From assembly GCF_017315725.1 (NCBI RefSeq), contig NZ_JAFLRG010000001.1:1550001-1614000 (forward strand): 64,000 bases of DNA, written 5' to 3'. Shown here piece by piece: positions 18,272-27,049 of this stretch; within the stretch, counting starts at the first letter, position 1; each line of letters starts with the position of its first letter. This DNA is from Trinickia acidisoli. GTDB lineage: Bacteria; Pseudomonadota; Gammaproteobacteria; Burkholderiales; Burkholderiaceae. Position numbers and translations under genes: made by a program. The notes under the pieces were generated by a model that did no database searches, was not told the origin of the DNA, and saw only the letters and a program-made list of their open reading frames with translations.

Positions 18272-18279
18272 ATTATAAT
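18272..18279. promoter_or_regulatory. Palindromic -10 element shared by divergent argA and hrpA
   Basis: ATTATAAT is its own inverse complement, so TATAAT can be read on both strands. On the plus strand it ends nine bases before the hrpA ATG (18288). On the minus strand the TATAAT ends eight bases before the argA ATG (18265). A weak plus-strand -35 (TTGAGA, 18254) is only 14 bases away; no -35 is obvious for argA. Transcripts starting the normal six to eight bases downstream would be nearly leaderless in both directions. Confidence 0.5.
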
Positions 18280-18287
18280 GCGCCCCC

Positions 18288-21200
18288 ATGTCGAACGTAT
18301 CCAAAAGTCCGGCCGCGAGTGAGGTCCGAGCACCGCGCACGCCGAGCGCGGCCCGCGCGAAAAGCGCGCGCCCTGCCGCCGTCCCGCCCAATCCCGTCCC
18401 ACCGATCGATTTTCCGGCCGCGCTGCCCGTCTCGGGGCGTCGCGACGAAATCGCGCGCGCGATTCGCGACAATCAGGTCGTGATCGTGTCGGGCGAAACG
18501 GGTTCGGGCAAGACGACTCAATTGCCGAAGATTTGTCTGTCGCTCGGCCGCGGGCTCGGCGCCGGCGGCGCGGGCCTGATCGGCCATACCCAGCCGCGCC
18601 GGATCGCGGCGTCCGCGACGGGCCGGCGCATTGCCGAAGAACTCGGCACGCCGTTCGGCGAAGTCGTCGGCTACAAAGTGCGGTTCACCGACAACCTCGC
18701 GCCGGGCGCGTCGGTCAAGCTGATGACGGACGGCATCTTGCTGGCGGAGACGCAGACCGACCCGCTTTTGCGCGCCTACGACACGCTCATCATCGACGAG
18801 GCGCACGAGCGCAGCCTGAACATCGATTTCCTGCTCGGTCACTTGAAGCAGACTTTGCCGAAGCGGCCCGATCTGAAGCTCATCGTCACGTCCGCGACGA
18901 TCGATGCCGAGCGCTTCGCACGTCATTTTGGTACCGAAACGCGGCCCGCTCCGGTGATCGAAGTCAGCGGCCGGCTCTTTCCGGTCGAGATTCGCTATAG
19001 GCCCGTCGCGGAGCTGAGCCCGGCGATCAAGGCAGCGCAGGGAACGACGGGGCGGGAGCGAACCGACAAGCCCGATCGTCCGGATCGTTCCGATCGCGGG
19101 AAAAGCGCGCGCGACGCCGAGCGGGACCTCATGGACGCGATCGTCGACGCCGTCGACGAACTCTGCCGGGAGGGGCCCGGCGACGTGCTCGTGTTCTTGC
19201 CCGGCGAGCGCGAGATTCGCGAAGCCGCGGAAGCACTGCGCAAGCACCATCCGCCGCACACGGAGATCCTGCCGCTGTTCGCGCGGCTATCGGCCGAGGA
19301 GCAGGCGCGCGTATTCAAGCCGTCGAACGCGCGGCGGCTCGTGCTCGCGACCAATGTCGCGGAAACGTCGTTGACGGTGCCCGGGATTCGCTACGTCGTC
19401 GATACGGGCCTCGCGCGCGTGAAGCGCTACTCGTACCGCAACAAGGTGGAGCAGTTGCAGGTGGAGTCGGTTTCGCAAGCGGCCGCCAACCAACGCGCGG
19501 GGCGCTGCGGCCGGGTGGCGGACGGTGTCTGCATTCGTCTATTCGAAGAAGCCGATTTTCAGGGGCGTGCGCGTTTCACCGATCCCGAAATCCTGCGCTC
19601 GTCGCTCGCGGCGGTCATCTTGCGGATGAAGTCGCTGCATCTGACGGAAATCGAGTCGTTCCCGTTCATCGAGCCGCCGCCGGGCCGCGCAATCGCGGAC
19701 GGCTATCAACTGCTGGCCGAGCTGGGCGCCGTCGACGAGGACAACGCGTTGACGCCGCTCGGCCGCGAACTCGCGCGTCTACCGCTCGATCCGCGCGTGG
19801 GGCGCATGATCCTTGCCGCGCGAGATCAGCAATCGCTTGCCGAGGTGCTCGTCATCGCCAGTGCGCTGTCGGTGCAGGACCCGCGCGAGCGGCCGGCCGA
19901 GGCGCAGGAGCAAGCCGACGAAGCGCACCGGCGCTTCGCCGACGAGCGCTCCGAATTTCTGCAGTGGCTCAAGATTTGGACGTGGTTCGGCGAGGCCGTC
20001 GCGCACAAGAAGTCGAACCGGCAGCTCGTCGACGCGTGCCGCGCGCAGTTTCTGTCGCACTTGCGGCTGCGCGAGTGGCGCGACGTCCATTCGCAACTCC
20101 TGACCGTCGTGCGCGAGCACGGTTGGCGCCTGAACGAAAGCGAAGCGACCTACGAGCAGATCCATTTGGCGCTGCTGACGGGCCTGCTCGGCAACGTCGG
20201 CCTCAAGGCCGACGACGAACCGCATTACCTCGGGGCGCGCGGCATCAAGTTCTTCCTCTGGCCGGGCTCGACGCTCGTGAAGAAGGCCGGGCGCTGGGTC
20301 GTGGCCGGCGAGCTCGTCGAGACGAGCCGGCTCTACGCGCGCTGTCTCGCGAAAATCGAGCCGGAATGGATCGAGAAGGTAGCGGACCACCTGCTGAAGA
20401 AGTCGCTGTCCGAGCCGCACTGGGAAAAGCGCGCGGCGCAGGTGACCGCGTTCGAGCGGGCGATGCTGTACGGGCTGCCCGTCTACCATCGCCGCCGCGT
20501 GGCATTCGGGCGGCAGGACCCGGCGCGCGCCCGCGAGCTTTTCATTCGCGGGGCGCTCGTCGAAGGGGAGTTCGACACGAAGCTCGCCTTCTTCGCGCAC
20601 AACCGCAAGCTGCTTGCCGAGATCGAGCAACTCGAGCACAAATCGCGCAGACAGGACGTGCTCGTCGACGACGAGTTGATCTTCGCGTTCTACGACCAAG
20701 CGTTGCCCGAAGGCATTTACACGGGCGTCGCGTTCGAGCGCTGGTATCGCGACGAGGTCAGAAAGAGCGGGCAGAGCGAGGACAAGCCGCGCTTGCTCTA
20801 TTTGTCGCGCGACGACCTCATGCGGCATGAAGCGGCGGGCGTCACGACGGATCTTTTTCCGAAGCGAATGACGATGGCCGGCGTCGAGATGGCGCTCGGG
20901 TACCACTTCGAGCCCGGCTCCGCGCGCGACGGCGTGACGCTGACGGTTCCGCTCTATGCGCTCAACCAGGTCGATCCGCGACGCGCGGAGTGGCTCGTGC
21001 CGGGCATGCTCAAGGAGAAGGCGCAACTGCTGCTCAAGTCGTTGCCGCAGAAGCTGCGCCGCCATTGCGTGCCGTTGCCGGAGTATGCGGCGGCGTTCGT
21101 CGAGCGACACGAAGGTCGCTTCGGCGCGGCGGGTCTCGTCGAGGCGCTCATCGCCGACGTACGCGAGCAGACGCAAGTCGCGCTGAAATCGACCGATTTC

Positions 21201-22346
21201 AAACTCGAGACGCTGCCCGCGCATTTGTTCATGAACTTCAAGGTCGTCGACGAGCACGGCCGGCAATTGGCGATGGGCCGCAACCTCGCGCAGTTGCGCT
21301 CGGAGCTGGGGGCGGATGCGCAGCGGCACTTCCAGAAGCTCGCCGCCGGGGCCGCGCTGGTTACGGGCGGCTCGACACAGCCGGCCGCGGCCGGCGCGCG
21401 GCAGCCTGGCGTGGCGCGTGCGGGCGATGCGGGTCGCTCTGACGCGGGGGGCGCGGCAAAGTCCACGTCGCCGCCCGCGCCCGCGACGACGGCGCTCTAC
21501 GACAATCTGACGACGTGGAACTTCGGCAAGCTGCCCGAGTTGCTCGAGATCCGGCGCGGGGGTCAGACGTTGTTCGGCTACCCGGCGCTCGTCGACCGCA
21601 CGACGCACTGCGACGTCGAAGTCTTCGATTCGCCGGAGGAGGCCGCTCGGATTCACCGAGCCGGACTGCGGCGGCTGTTCGGGTTGCAGTTGCGCGAGCC
21701 GATCAAGTATCTGGAGAAGAACCTGCCGGGCTTGCGCGAGATGGCGATGCAGTTCATGCCGCTCGGCCCGCAAGAGGCACTGCGCGATCAACTGATCGAG
21801 ATGGCGCTCGACCGCGCTTGCCTACAAGCGCCGCTGCCCGACGACGACGCGAGTTTTCACACGCGCCGCGACGAAGGCAAGGGCCGGCTGTCGCTGCTCG
21901 CGCAGGAGATCGCGCGTCTCGTAGGACAAATCCTCGCGGAGTACGCAGCCGTCACGAAAAAGCTCGCACAGGCCAAGCCGTTCGCGGCCGCCTACGCGGA
22001 CCTGCAGCAGCAGTTGCAGGCGCTGATCGGCAAGCGGTTCATCGTCGAAACGCCTTACGCGCAGCTCGTGCATTTCCCGCGTTACTTGAAGGCAATGGCG
22101 CAGCGCATCGACAAACTCAAGGCCGATGCGGCCCGCGACGCTCGCTCGCTCGCGGACATGCAGGCGCTGCTGCAGCCCTACCAGCGCGCGCTGTCGGCGC
22201 GCGCCGGCGTGCCCGATCCGCGGCTCGCGGAATTTCGTTGGCTGCTCGAGGAGTTGCGCGTATCGCTGTTCGCGCAGGAACTGCGCACGCCGATGCCGGT
22301 CTCCATCAAGCGATTGCACAAAGTGTGGGAGTCGATGCAGCGATGA
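18288..22346 (+). CDS. hrpA: ATP-dependent RNA helicase HrpA (DEAH box)
   Basis: A 1352-residue helicase, the normal full length for HrpA. An Ala/Pro/Arg-rich N-terminal extension of about 45 residues is followed by the DEAH core: GETGSGKTTQLPK (motif I), IIDEAHERS (II), TSATID (III), NVAETSLTVPG (V) and QRAGRCGR (VI). The HA2/OB region and the long C-terminal DUF3418 domain typical of HrpA follow. A basic insertion between core motifs (about residues 255-285) is low-complexity. HrpA-type enzymes act on RNA and on stalled ribosomes. The start is the first ATG, divergent from argA across a 22-base gap. Confidence 0.95.
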   Translation: MSNVSKSPAASEVRAPRTPSAARAKSARPAAVPPNPVPPIDFPAALPVSGRRDEIARAIRDNQVVIVSGETGSGKTTQLPKICLSLGRGLGAGGAGLIGHTQPRRIAASATGRRIAEELGTPFGEVVGYKVRFTDNLAPGASVKLMTDGILLAETQTDPLLRAYDTLIIDEAHERSLNIDFLLGHLKQTLPKRPDLKLIVTSATIDAERFARHFGTETRPAPVIEVSGRLFPVEIRYRPVAELSPAIKAAQGTTGRERTDKPDRPDRSDRGKSARDAERDLMDAIVDAVDELCREGPGDVLVFLPGEREIREAAEALRKHHPPHTEILPLFARLSAEEQARVFKPSNARRLVLATNVAETSLTVPGIRYVVDTGLARVKRYSYRNKVEQLQVESVSQAAANQRAGRCGRVADGVCIRLFEEADFQGRARFTDPEILRSSLAAVILRMKSLHLTEIESFPFIEPPPGRAIADGYQLLAELGAVDEDNALTPLGRELARLPLDPRVGRMILAARDQQSLAEVLVIASALSVQDPRERPAEAQEQADEAHRRFADERSEFLQWLKIWTWFGEAVAHKKSNRQLVDACRAQFLSHLRLREWRDVHSQLLTVVREHGWRLNESEATYEQIHLALLTGLLGNVGLKADDEPHYLGARGIKFFLWPGSTLVKKAGRWVVAGELVETSRLYARCLAKIEPEWIEKVADHLLKKSLSEPHWEKRAAQVTAFERAMLYGLPVYHRRRVAFGRQDPARARELFIRGALVEGEFDTKLAFFAHNRKLLAEIEQLEHKSRRQDVLVDDELIFAFYDQALPEGIYTGVAFERWYRDEVRKSGQSEDKPRLLYLSRDDLMRHEAAGVTTDLFPKRMTMAGVEMALGYHFEPGSARDGVTLTVPLYALNQVDPRRAEWLVPGMLKEKAQLLLKSLPQKLRRHCVPLPEYAAAFVERHEGRFGAAGLVEALIADVREQTQVALKSTDFKLETLPAHLFMNFKVVDEHGRQLAMGRNLAQLRSELGADAQRHFQKLAAGAALVTGGSTQPAAAGARQPGVARAGDAGRSDAGGAAKSTSPPAPATTALYDNLTTWNFGKLPELLEIRRGGQTLFGYPALVDRTTHCDVEVFDSPEEAARIHRAGLRRLFGLQLREPIKYLEKNLPGLREMAMQFMPLGPQEALRDQLIEMALDRACLQAPLPDDDASFHTRRDEGKGRLSLLAQEIARLVGQILAEYAAVTKKLAQAKPFAAAYADLQQQLQALIGKRFIVETPYAQLVHFPRYLKAMAQRIDKLKADAARDARSLADMQALLQPYQRALSARAGVPDPRLAEFRWLLEELRVSLFAQELRTPMPVSIKRLHKVWESMQR

Positions 22347-22481
22347 GTCGATGCGCGGTGCGATGCCGCCCCACATCGGCGCGCGAGCGTTGCGCCCCAT
22401 TGGTTTGTATTTTGGATTTTGGTCAACCGCGCCGACACGCAAACGTTTTATGATGGCGGCGGTTTTTTCGAACGAGTTCTC

Positions 22482-23513
22482 ATGCTTATTTCTTTCCTTT
22501 CTCGCGTTGCCCGAGTCAAGCGGTTCGCCGGCGCGCTCGCAGCTTCGTTCGTTGCCGCGGCGGTGGTGTCACCCACGGCGCACGCAAACGACGTCATCGT
22601 CCTCAATTCCGGCGAAGCGACGCTTTCGCTGATCGACCAGGCGTCGCAGCAGGTCGTGGGCCACAAGATTCCGACGGGCAAGGAGCCGCACCATTTGATG
22701 CTGACGCCGGACGGCCGCTCGCTGATCGTTGCCGACTCCGTGTCGAACGATTTGATGTTCGTCGACCCGAAAACGGGCGCATTGCAAAAGCGGCTCGAGA
22801 ATATCGAAGATCCGTATCAACTCGGCTTCTCGCCTGATGGCAAGTGGTTCGTGACCACGGGGCTGCGCTTGGATCGCCTCGACATCTACCGCTACGACGG
22901 CAGCAAGGAAAGCCCGACGCTCGTCAAGCGCTTGCCGCTCGCGACGATGCCGAGCCACATGGCCTTCTCCAACGACAGCAAGACGGTGTTCGTCACGTTG
23001 CAAGTGTCGGGCGAGGTGGCGGCCGTCGATTTGCCGACGCAGTCGGTCAAATGGAAGATGAAAGTCGGCGATACGCCCGCCGGCCTGTGGATGACGCCGG
23101 GCGACAAGTACCTGCTCGTCGGGATGACCGGGGAGGATGACGTCGCCGTCGTCGATTGGCGCAACAAAACGGTCGTCAAGCGGATTCACACGGGCAAGGG
23201 CGCACATAACTTCCGCTCGCTCGACGACGGCGTGCACGTAGCCGTGACCAACCGTGTGGCCAGCACGATCAGCATCATCGACGAGAACACGCTGACGAAC
23301 GTCGGCGACATAACCGGCCTCATGCCCGGCCCCGACGACATGGAACTCACGGCCGACAAGCGCTATATGTGGGTGACGTTCCGCTTCGCCAAGCACGTCG
23401 GCGTGATCGACATGACCACCCGCAAGCTGGTCAAGACGATTGCCGTCGGCCGCTCGCCGCACGGTATCTTCTTCGACGACCGTGCGCCGGTGACGGCCCC
23501 GAACGGCGCTTGA
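22482..23513 (+). CDS. Periplasmic YVTN-type beta-propeller protein
   Basis: 343 residues with a signal peptide (cleavage after SPTAHA) followed by about seven repeats of the YVTN/cytochrome-D1-like propeller: LNSGEATLSLIDQ, PHHLMLTPDGRSLIVAD, PYQLGFSPDGKWFVTTG, PSHMAFSNDSKTVFVT, and so on. No catalytic or heme-binding residue is evident. Such propellers usually serve as protein or ligand scaffolds in the periplasm. The ATG at 22482 was chosen because it begins the signal peptide. It is followed after 13 bases by a membrane hydroxylase-like gene, suggesting an operon. Confidence 0.8.
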   Translation: MLISFLSRVARVKRFAGALAASFVAAAVVSPTAHANDVIVLNSGEATLSLIDQASQQVVGHKIPTGKEPHHLMLTPDGRSLIVADSVSNDLMFVDPKTGALQKRLENIEDPYQLGFSPDGKWFVTTGLRLDRLDIYRYDGSKESPTLVKRLPLATMPSHMAFSNDSKTVFVTLQVSGEVAAVDLPTQSVKWKMKVGDTPAGLWMTPGDKYLLVGMTGEDDVAVVDWRNKTVVKRIHTGKGAHNFRSLDDGVHVAVTNRVASTISIIDENTLTNVGDITGLMPGPDDMELTADKRYMWVTFRFAKHVGVIDMTTRKLVKTIAVGRSPHGIFFDDRAPVTAPNGA

Positions 23514-23526
23514 CGGGGCGTTCGGC

Positions 23527-24522
23527 ATGCTGCATTTGATCGTCTCGTCGCTCGATTCGCTCGTCTCGTCGCTGCAAACCTGGCTTTACGTGGACCTGAT
23601 CCAGCCGCTGCTGTTCAAGTTCGGCTGGATGGACTACGACGAGGACACGTACGACGCGCTCTATCCGGTCATCGTCGGCTTCCTGACGATCATTGCGATG
23701 TACGGGCTGCTGCGGCCGCTCGAGGCGCTGCGGCCGCTCGAGCGCTGGGAGAATCGTAAGGCGGTTCGGGTCGACGTGCTGTATACGTGGATTTCCAAGC
23801 TCGGGCTGTTCAATCTCTTCTTTTTTGTCGCGTTCCAGCCGATCTTCGACAACACGCAAGCCTGGCTGCGTTATCACGGCATCGCGAACATCAATCTCGA
23901 CACGCTGTGGCTGGGCGTGACCACGCGGCCGCTCGTCGCGTTCGCGTTCTACCTCGTCGTGCTCGATTTCGCCGGTTATTGGTATCACCGCTGGCAGCAT
24001 CGGATCGGACTCTGGTGGGAGCTGCACGCCGTGCATCACAGCCAACGGCAGATGTCGCTCTGGTGCGACGATCGCAATCACCTGCTCGACGATGTCATTC
24101 AGGCCGGTTTCTTCGCGGCGATCGCGATCGCGATCGGCGTCGCGCCGACGCAGTTCGTCGTGTTGACGGCCGTCACGAACTTCGCGCAAAGCGTGCAGCA
24201 TACGAATGCGCGGCTGCCGTTCGGCGTGCTGCTCGAACGGCTCGTCGTCAGCCCCGCGTTCCATCGCCGGCATCATGCGGTCGGCTACGGCCACGAAGGA
24301 ACGGCGTACGGCTGCAACTTCGGCGTGCTGTTCCCGTGGTGGGATATGCTGTTCCGGACGGCATCGTGGAATCGCGAGGTCGAGCCGACCGGTATCCGAC
24401 AGCAAATCGAGGGTGAATCGTATGGGGACGGGTTCGTCGCGCAACATTGGCTTGCCTTCGTGCGTATCGCGCGGCGTCTCGGCCTGCGGCGCGCGGGCGA
24501 CGGAGGCGCTAGCGCCGTTTGA
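23527..24522 (+). CDS. Sterol desaturase / fatty acid hydroxylase family membrane protein
   Basis: A 331-residue membrane di-iron enzyme. The histidine boxes characteristic of the family are present: HRWQH, HAVHHSQRQ and HRRHHAVG, plus a conserved NTARLPFGVL-like stretch (NARLPFGVLLERL). There are about four membrane helices at the N-terminal side of the boxes. Members insert oxygen or a double bond into lipids. The substrate here is unknown; hopanoid or fatty-acyl lipid is possible in Burkholderia. It lies 13 bases after the beta-propeller gene and 12 bases before the EI24 gene. Confidence 0.85.
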   Translation: MLHLIVSSLDSLVSSLQTWLYVDLIQPLLFKFGWMDYDEDTYDALYPVIVGFLTIIAMYGLLRPLEALRPLERWENRKAVRVDVLYTWISKLGLFNLFFFVAFQPIFDNTQAWLRYHGIANINLDTLWLGVTTRPLVAFAFYLVVLDFAGYWYHRWQHRIGLWWELHAVHHSQRQMSLWCDDRNHLLDDVIQAGFFAAIAIAIGVAPTQFVVLTAVTNFAQSVQHTNARLPFGVLLERLVVSPAFHRRHHAVGYGHEGTAYGCNFGVLFPWWDMLFRTASWNREVEPTGIRQQIEGESYGDGFVAQHWLAFVRIARRLGLRRAGDGGASAV

Positions 24523-24534
24523 CGGGGAGCGCGC

Positions 24535-25347
24535 ATGAGCGATTTCCTGAGGGCGCTTGCCAAAGCGGCGGCCAGCGCGCTGCACCCGCGCATGCTGTGG
24601 CTCACGTTCATGCCGTTCGCGGTTGCGGCGGCGGGTTGGGGTGTTTTCTTCTGGTTCATGTGGCAGCCGCTCGTCGACGCGGCGCGCGCATGGCTTGCGG
24701 CCTCGTGGTTCGGCGCGATGCTCGATCGCGCGTTCGATTGGGTGGGCCTGACCTCTCTGCACGCGGCGCTGGCGCCGTTTCTCGTCATTGCGCTGTCGAT
24801 TCCGCTCATCGTGACGACGGTGCTGCTCTTGATCGCGACGATCTCGATGCCGCTCGTCGTGCGTCATCTGTCGCGGCGACGTTTCGCCGGTCTCGAACAG
24901 CGCCGCGGCGGAACGTGGTATGGCTCGCTCGCGCATACGCTCGTGACGACCGTCGTCTGCATCGTGTTGTTCGTGCTGACACTGCCGCTATGGCTCATCC
25001 CGCCGCTGTTCGTCGTGATTCCACCGCTGCTGTGGGGTTGGCTGACCTACCGCGTCATGACCTACGACGCGCTCGCACTGCACGCGAGCCGCGCCGAGCG
25101 CCGCGCGCTGATCCGGCGCCATCGGGGGCCGCTGTTCGCGATCGGCGTGACCACGGGCTTGATGGGCACGGTGCCGACGCTGATTTGGGCCTGGTCCATT
25201 TGGCTCGTCGTGCTGTTTCCGGTGATCGCCGCCGCCACGATTTGGATCTATGCGTTTATCCTCGTGTTTTCGGCGCTATGGTTCGGCCACTATTGTTTGG
25301 ACGCGCTGCAGCGCCTGCGCGCCGACGAGGCGCTTCCATCCATGTGA
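24535..25347 (+). CDS. EI24 domain-containing inner-membrane protein
   Basis: 270 residues with four to six long hydrophobic helices (for example FMPFAVAAAGWGVFFWF and VVCIVLFVLTLPLWLIPPL). The EI24/CysZ-type pattern includes GWLTYRVMTYDALALHASRAER. CysZ proteins import sulfate in enterics, but the role of beta-proteobacterial EI24 proteins is not established. It is spaced 12 bases after the hydroxylase-like gene and nine bases before the CinA-like gene, so the four genes 22482-26181 are probably one transcript. Confidence 0.8.
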   Translation: MSDFLRALAKAAASALHPRMLWLTFMPFAVAAAGWGVFFWFMWQPLVDAARAWLAASWFGAMLDRAFDWVGLTSLHAALAPFLVIALSIPLIVTTVLLLIATISMPLVVRHLSRRRFAGLEQRRGGTWYGSLAHTLVTTVVCIVLFVLTLPLWLIPPLFVVIPPLLWGWLTYRVMTYDALALHASRAERRALIRRHRGPLFAIGVTTGLMGTVPTLIWAWSIWLVVLFPVIAAATIWIYAFILVFSALWFGHYCLDALQRLRADEALPSM

Positions 25348-25356
25348 GGGCGGTCT

Positions 25357-26181
25357 ATGGCATTTGGCGTGATCATCATCGGGGACGAAATCCTTTCGGG
25401 CCGGCGCGTCGACAAGCATCTGCCGAAAGTCATCGAATTGTTGAGCGCGCGCGGGCTTTCGCTTGCCTGGGCCGAATACGTCGGCGACGAGCGCGAGCGC
25501 ATCACGGCCGTGCTCAAGCGCACGTTCGCTACGGGTGACATCGTTTTCTCGACGGGCGGCATCGGTGCCACGCCCGACGACCACACGCGTCAATGCGCGG
25601 CCGAAGCGCTGGGCGTGCCGCTCGAATTGCATCCCGAAGCGGCCGAGTTGATTCGCGCGCGAATCCGCGAGATGCAGGCGGCCTCGGGCGCGGCCGTGGC
25701 ATCGCAGTCACTGGATTTCGACGCGCCCGAGAACCGCCATCGTATGAACATGGGCGTTTTCCCGCGTGGCTCGACGATCATCCCGAACGGTTACAACAAG
25801 ATTCCGGGCTTTTCGGTCGGCGATCATCATTTCGTGCCGGGTTTTCCGGTCATGGCTTGGCCGATGATCGAATGGGTGCTCGATACGAAGTATGCGGATC
25901 TGCACCATGCCGTCGCACATGCGGAGCGCTCGCTCTACGTCTTCGAGTTGATGGAGTCGACGCTTACGCCGCTGATGGAAAAAATCGAAGCCGATTTCCC
26001 GGGCGTGCGCGTATTCAGTCTGCCGAGCGTCGGCGACGCCGAGCGCGGCGGCGTTTTCGCGCGGCGACATATCGACCTTGGCGTGAAGGGCGAGCCCGAG
26101 GCCGTCGCCGCCGCGTTCGTCAAGCTCCGCGAGGGCGTGCACCTGCTCGGCGGTGATATCGTCGAGCCGGAGGCGGGTTAG
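25357..26181 (+). CDS. CinA-like / molybdopterin-binding domain protein
   Basis: 274 residues. The first 170 form a MoCF-biosynthesis (MoaB/Mog-like) domain: GVIIIGDEILSGRRVDKHL, FSTGGIGATPDDHTR and FPVMAWPMIEW. There is no C-terminal nicotinamide-nucleotide amidase domain, so it is the short CinA-N type. It is often annotated as competence/damage-inducible protein A, though a competence role is not implied by the sequence. Its stop overlaps the end of the convergent rhodanese gene by four bases. Confidence 0.87.
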   Translation: MAFGVIIIGDEILSGRRVDKHLPKVIELLSARGLSLAWAEYVGDERERITAVLKRTFATGDIVFSTGGIGATPDDHTRQCAAEALGVPLELHPEAAELIRARIREMQAASGAAVASQSLDFDAPENRHRMNMGVFPRGSTIIPNGYNKIPGFSVGDHHFVPGFPVMAWPMIEWVLDTKYADLHHAVAHAERSLYVFELMESTLTPLMEKIEADFPGVRVFSLPSVGDAERGGVFARRHIDLGVKGEPEAVAAAFVKLREGVHLLGGDIVEPEAG

Positions 26182-26645
26182 GCCCCCATCCACGGAAGCC
26201 CGCGGAAACACCAGCCTGTGACGGTCTTGCGGTGGCCGGTGCCGTCTTTGTCGCCTTCGAACCCTTCGAGCAGATCGTAAGCCTTCTCGAAACCCGCTTG
26301 CGCGGCCGCCACGGCCGCGAGCTTGGAGCGGGCCGCGCTGCGGCAGAGAAACAATAGCGGCGTGTCGGGCGCGGGTGCCGCCTGCCGCAACTGTTCGATG
26401 AATTCGGCATTGGGCACGCCACCCGGATAGCGCGTCCATTCGATGTGCACGTACTGCCCGTCGCCCACGAGCGGCCGGCCGACCCAGTCGAGTTCGGCTC
26501 GCGTGCGCACGTCGACGAGGCGCACGCGCGCGTCGAGCTGCAGCAACTCGAAGGCTTCGTTCGGCGATACGGCGCCCGCGTAGGGCAACTGATGCTCGGC
26601 GCGGCGCGCGTCGGCGCGCGAGAGGATTTGTTCGAGCGAACTCAT
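26178..26645 (-). CDS. Rhodanese-like sulfurtransferase
   Basis: 155 residues with one rhodanese domain: VRLVDVRTRAELDWVG, then LLFLCRSAARSKLAA carrying the active-site Cys in a six-residue loop, and FEKAYDLLEGFEGD. The C-terminal KTVTGWCFRGLPW adds a second Cys. Single-domain members move sulfane sulfur in the cytoplasm. The gene is divergent from glnA across the 404-base glnA control region. Confidence 0.9.
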   Translation of the reverse strand: MSSLEQILSRADARRAEHQLPYAGAVSPNEAFELLQLDARVRLVDVRTRAELDWVGRPLVGDGQYVHIEWTRYPGGVPNAEFIEQLRQAAPAPDTPLLFLCRSAARSKLAAVAAAQAGFEKAYDLLEGFEGDKDGTGHRKTVTGWCFRGLPWMGA

Positions 26646-26758
26646 AGCCTTCGTCTCCTTGAATCGTAAAGATACATTCTAGCCCGGCCGCAACGACGCT
26701 ACGATGGTGCGCGTAGCGTTGCCGTCAATGCGCTAAAAGTGTGCAATCTCATTCAGCG

Positions 26759-26775
26759 TGCACCACAATGGTGGT
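26759..26775 (+). promoter_or_regulatory. NtrC-binding site 1 upstream of glnA
   Basis: TGCACCACAATGGTGGT matches the NtrC dyad TGCACC-N5-GGTGCA closely in both half-sites. It is about 170 bases upstream of the sigma-54 promoter, an acceptable enhancer distance. Confidence 0.75.
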
Positions 26776-26799
26776 AGTGGCCGGCGTGACTGGCGATAG

Positions 26800-26816
26800 T
26801 GCACCATGGCGGTGCG
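26800..26816 (+). promoter_or_regulatory. NtrC-binding site 2 upstream of glnA
   Basis: TGCACCATGGCGGTGCG is a second dyad of the same type, 41 bases from the first centre to centre (about four helical turns), so the two NtrC dimers would lie on the same DNA face. Confidence 0.7.
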
Positions 26817-26926
26817 AGATTGCGGCGTCGCGGCATGTTCCGTGCGCCTCGGTGTGGCGGCGGCTCCGGCGCGGGGCGCCGCCCGGCGCGCCGGTGCCGC
26901 CATCGGCGCTTCGTGCACTCGTCACA

Positions 26927-26942
26927 TGGCACGAAAGCTGCT
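26927..26942 (+). promoter_or_regulatory. Sigma-54 promoter of glnA
   Basis: TGGCAC-N5-CTGCT with GG at 26928-26929 and GC at 26940-26941 exactly ten bases apart, the invariant -24/-12 spacing for RpoN. Transcription would begin near 26953, about 100 bases before the glnA start. Confidence 0.75.
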
Positions 26943-27049
26943 TTTACCCGCGGCGATCGCTTGTAACACCGGTTTTGGCGTCGGAAGGCGCGACGAGCCG
27001 AAGCGGAAAGAAGCGAAGAACCGCCGAACCTATTAATGGAGAAGAGGAT

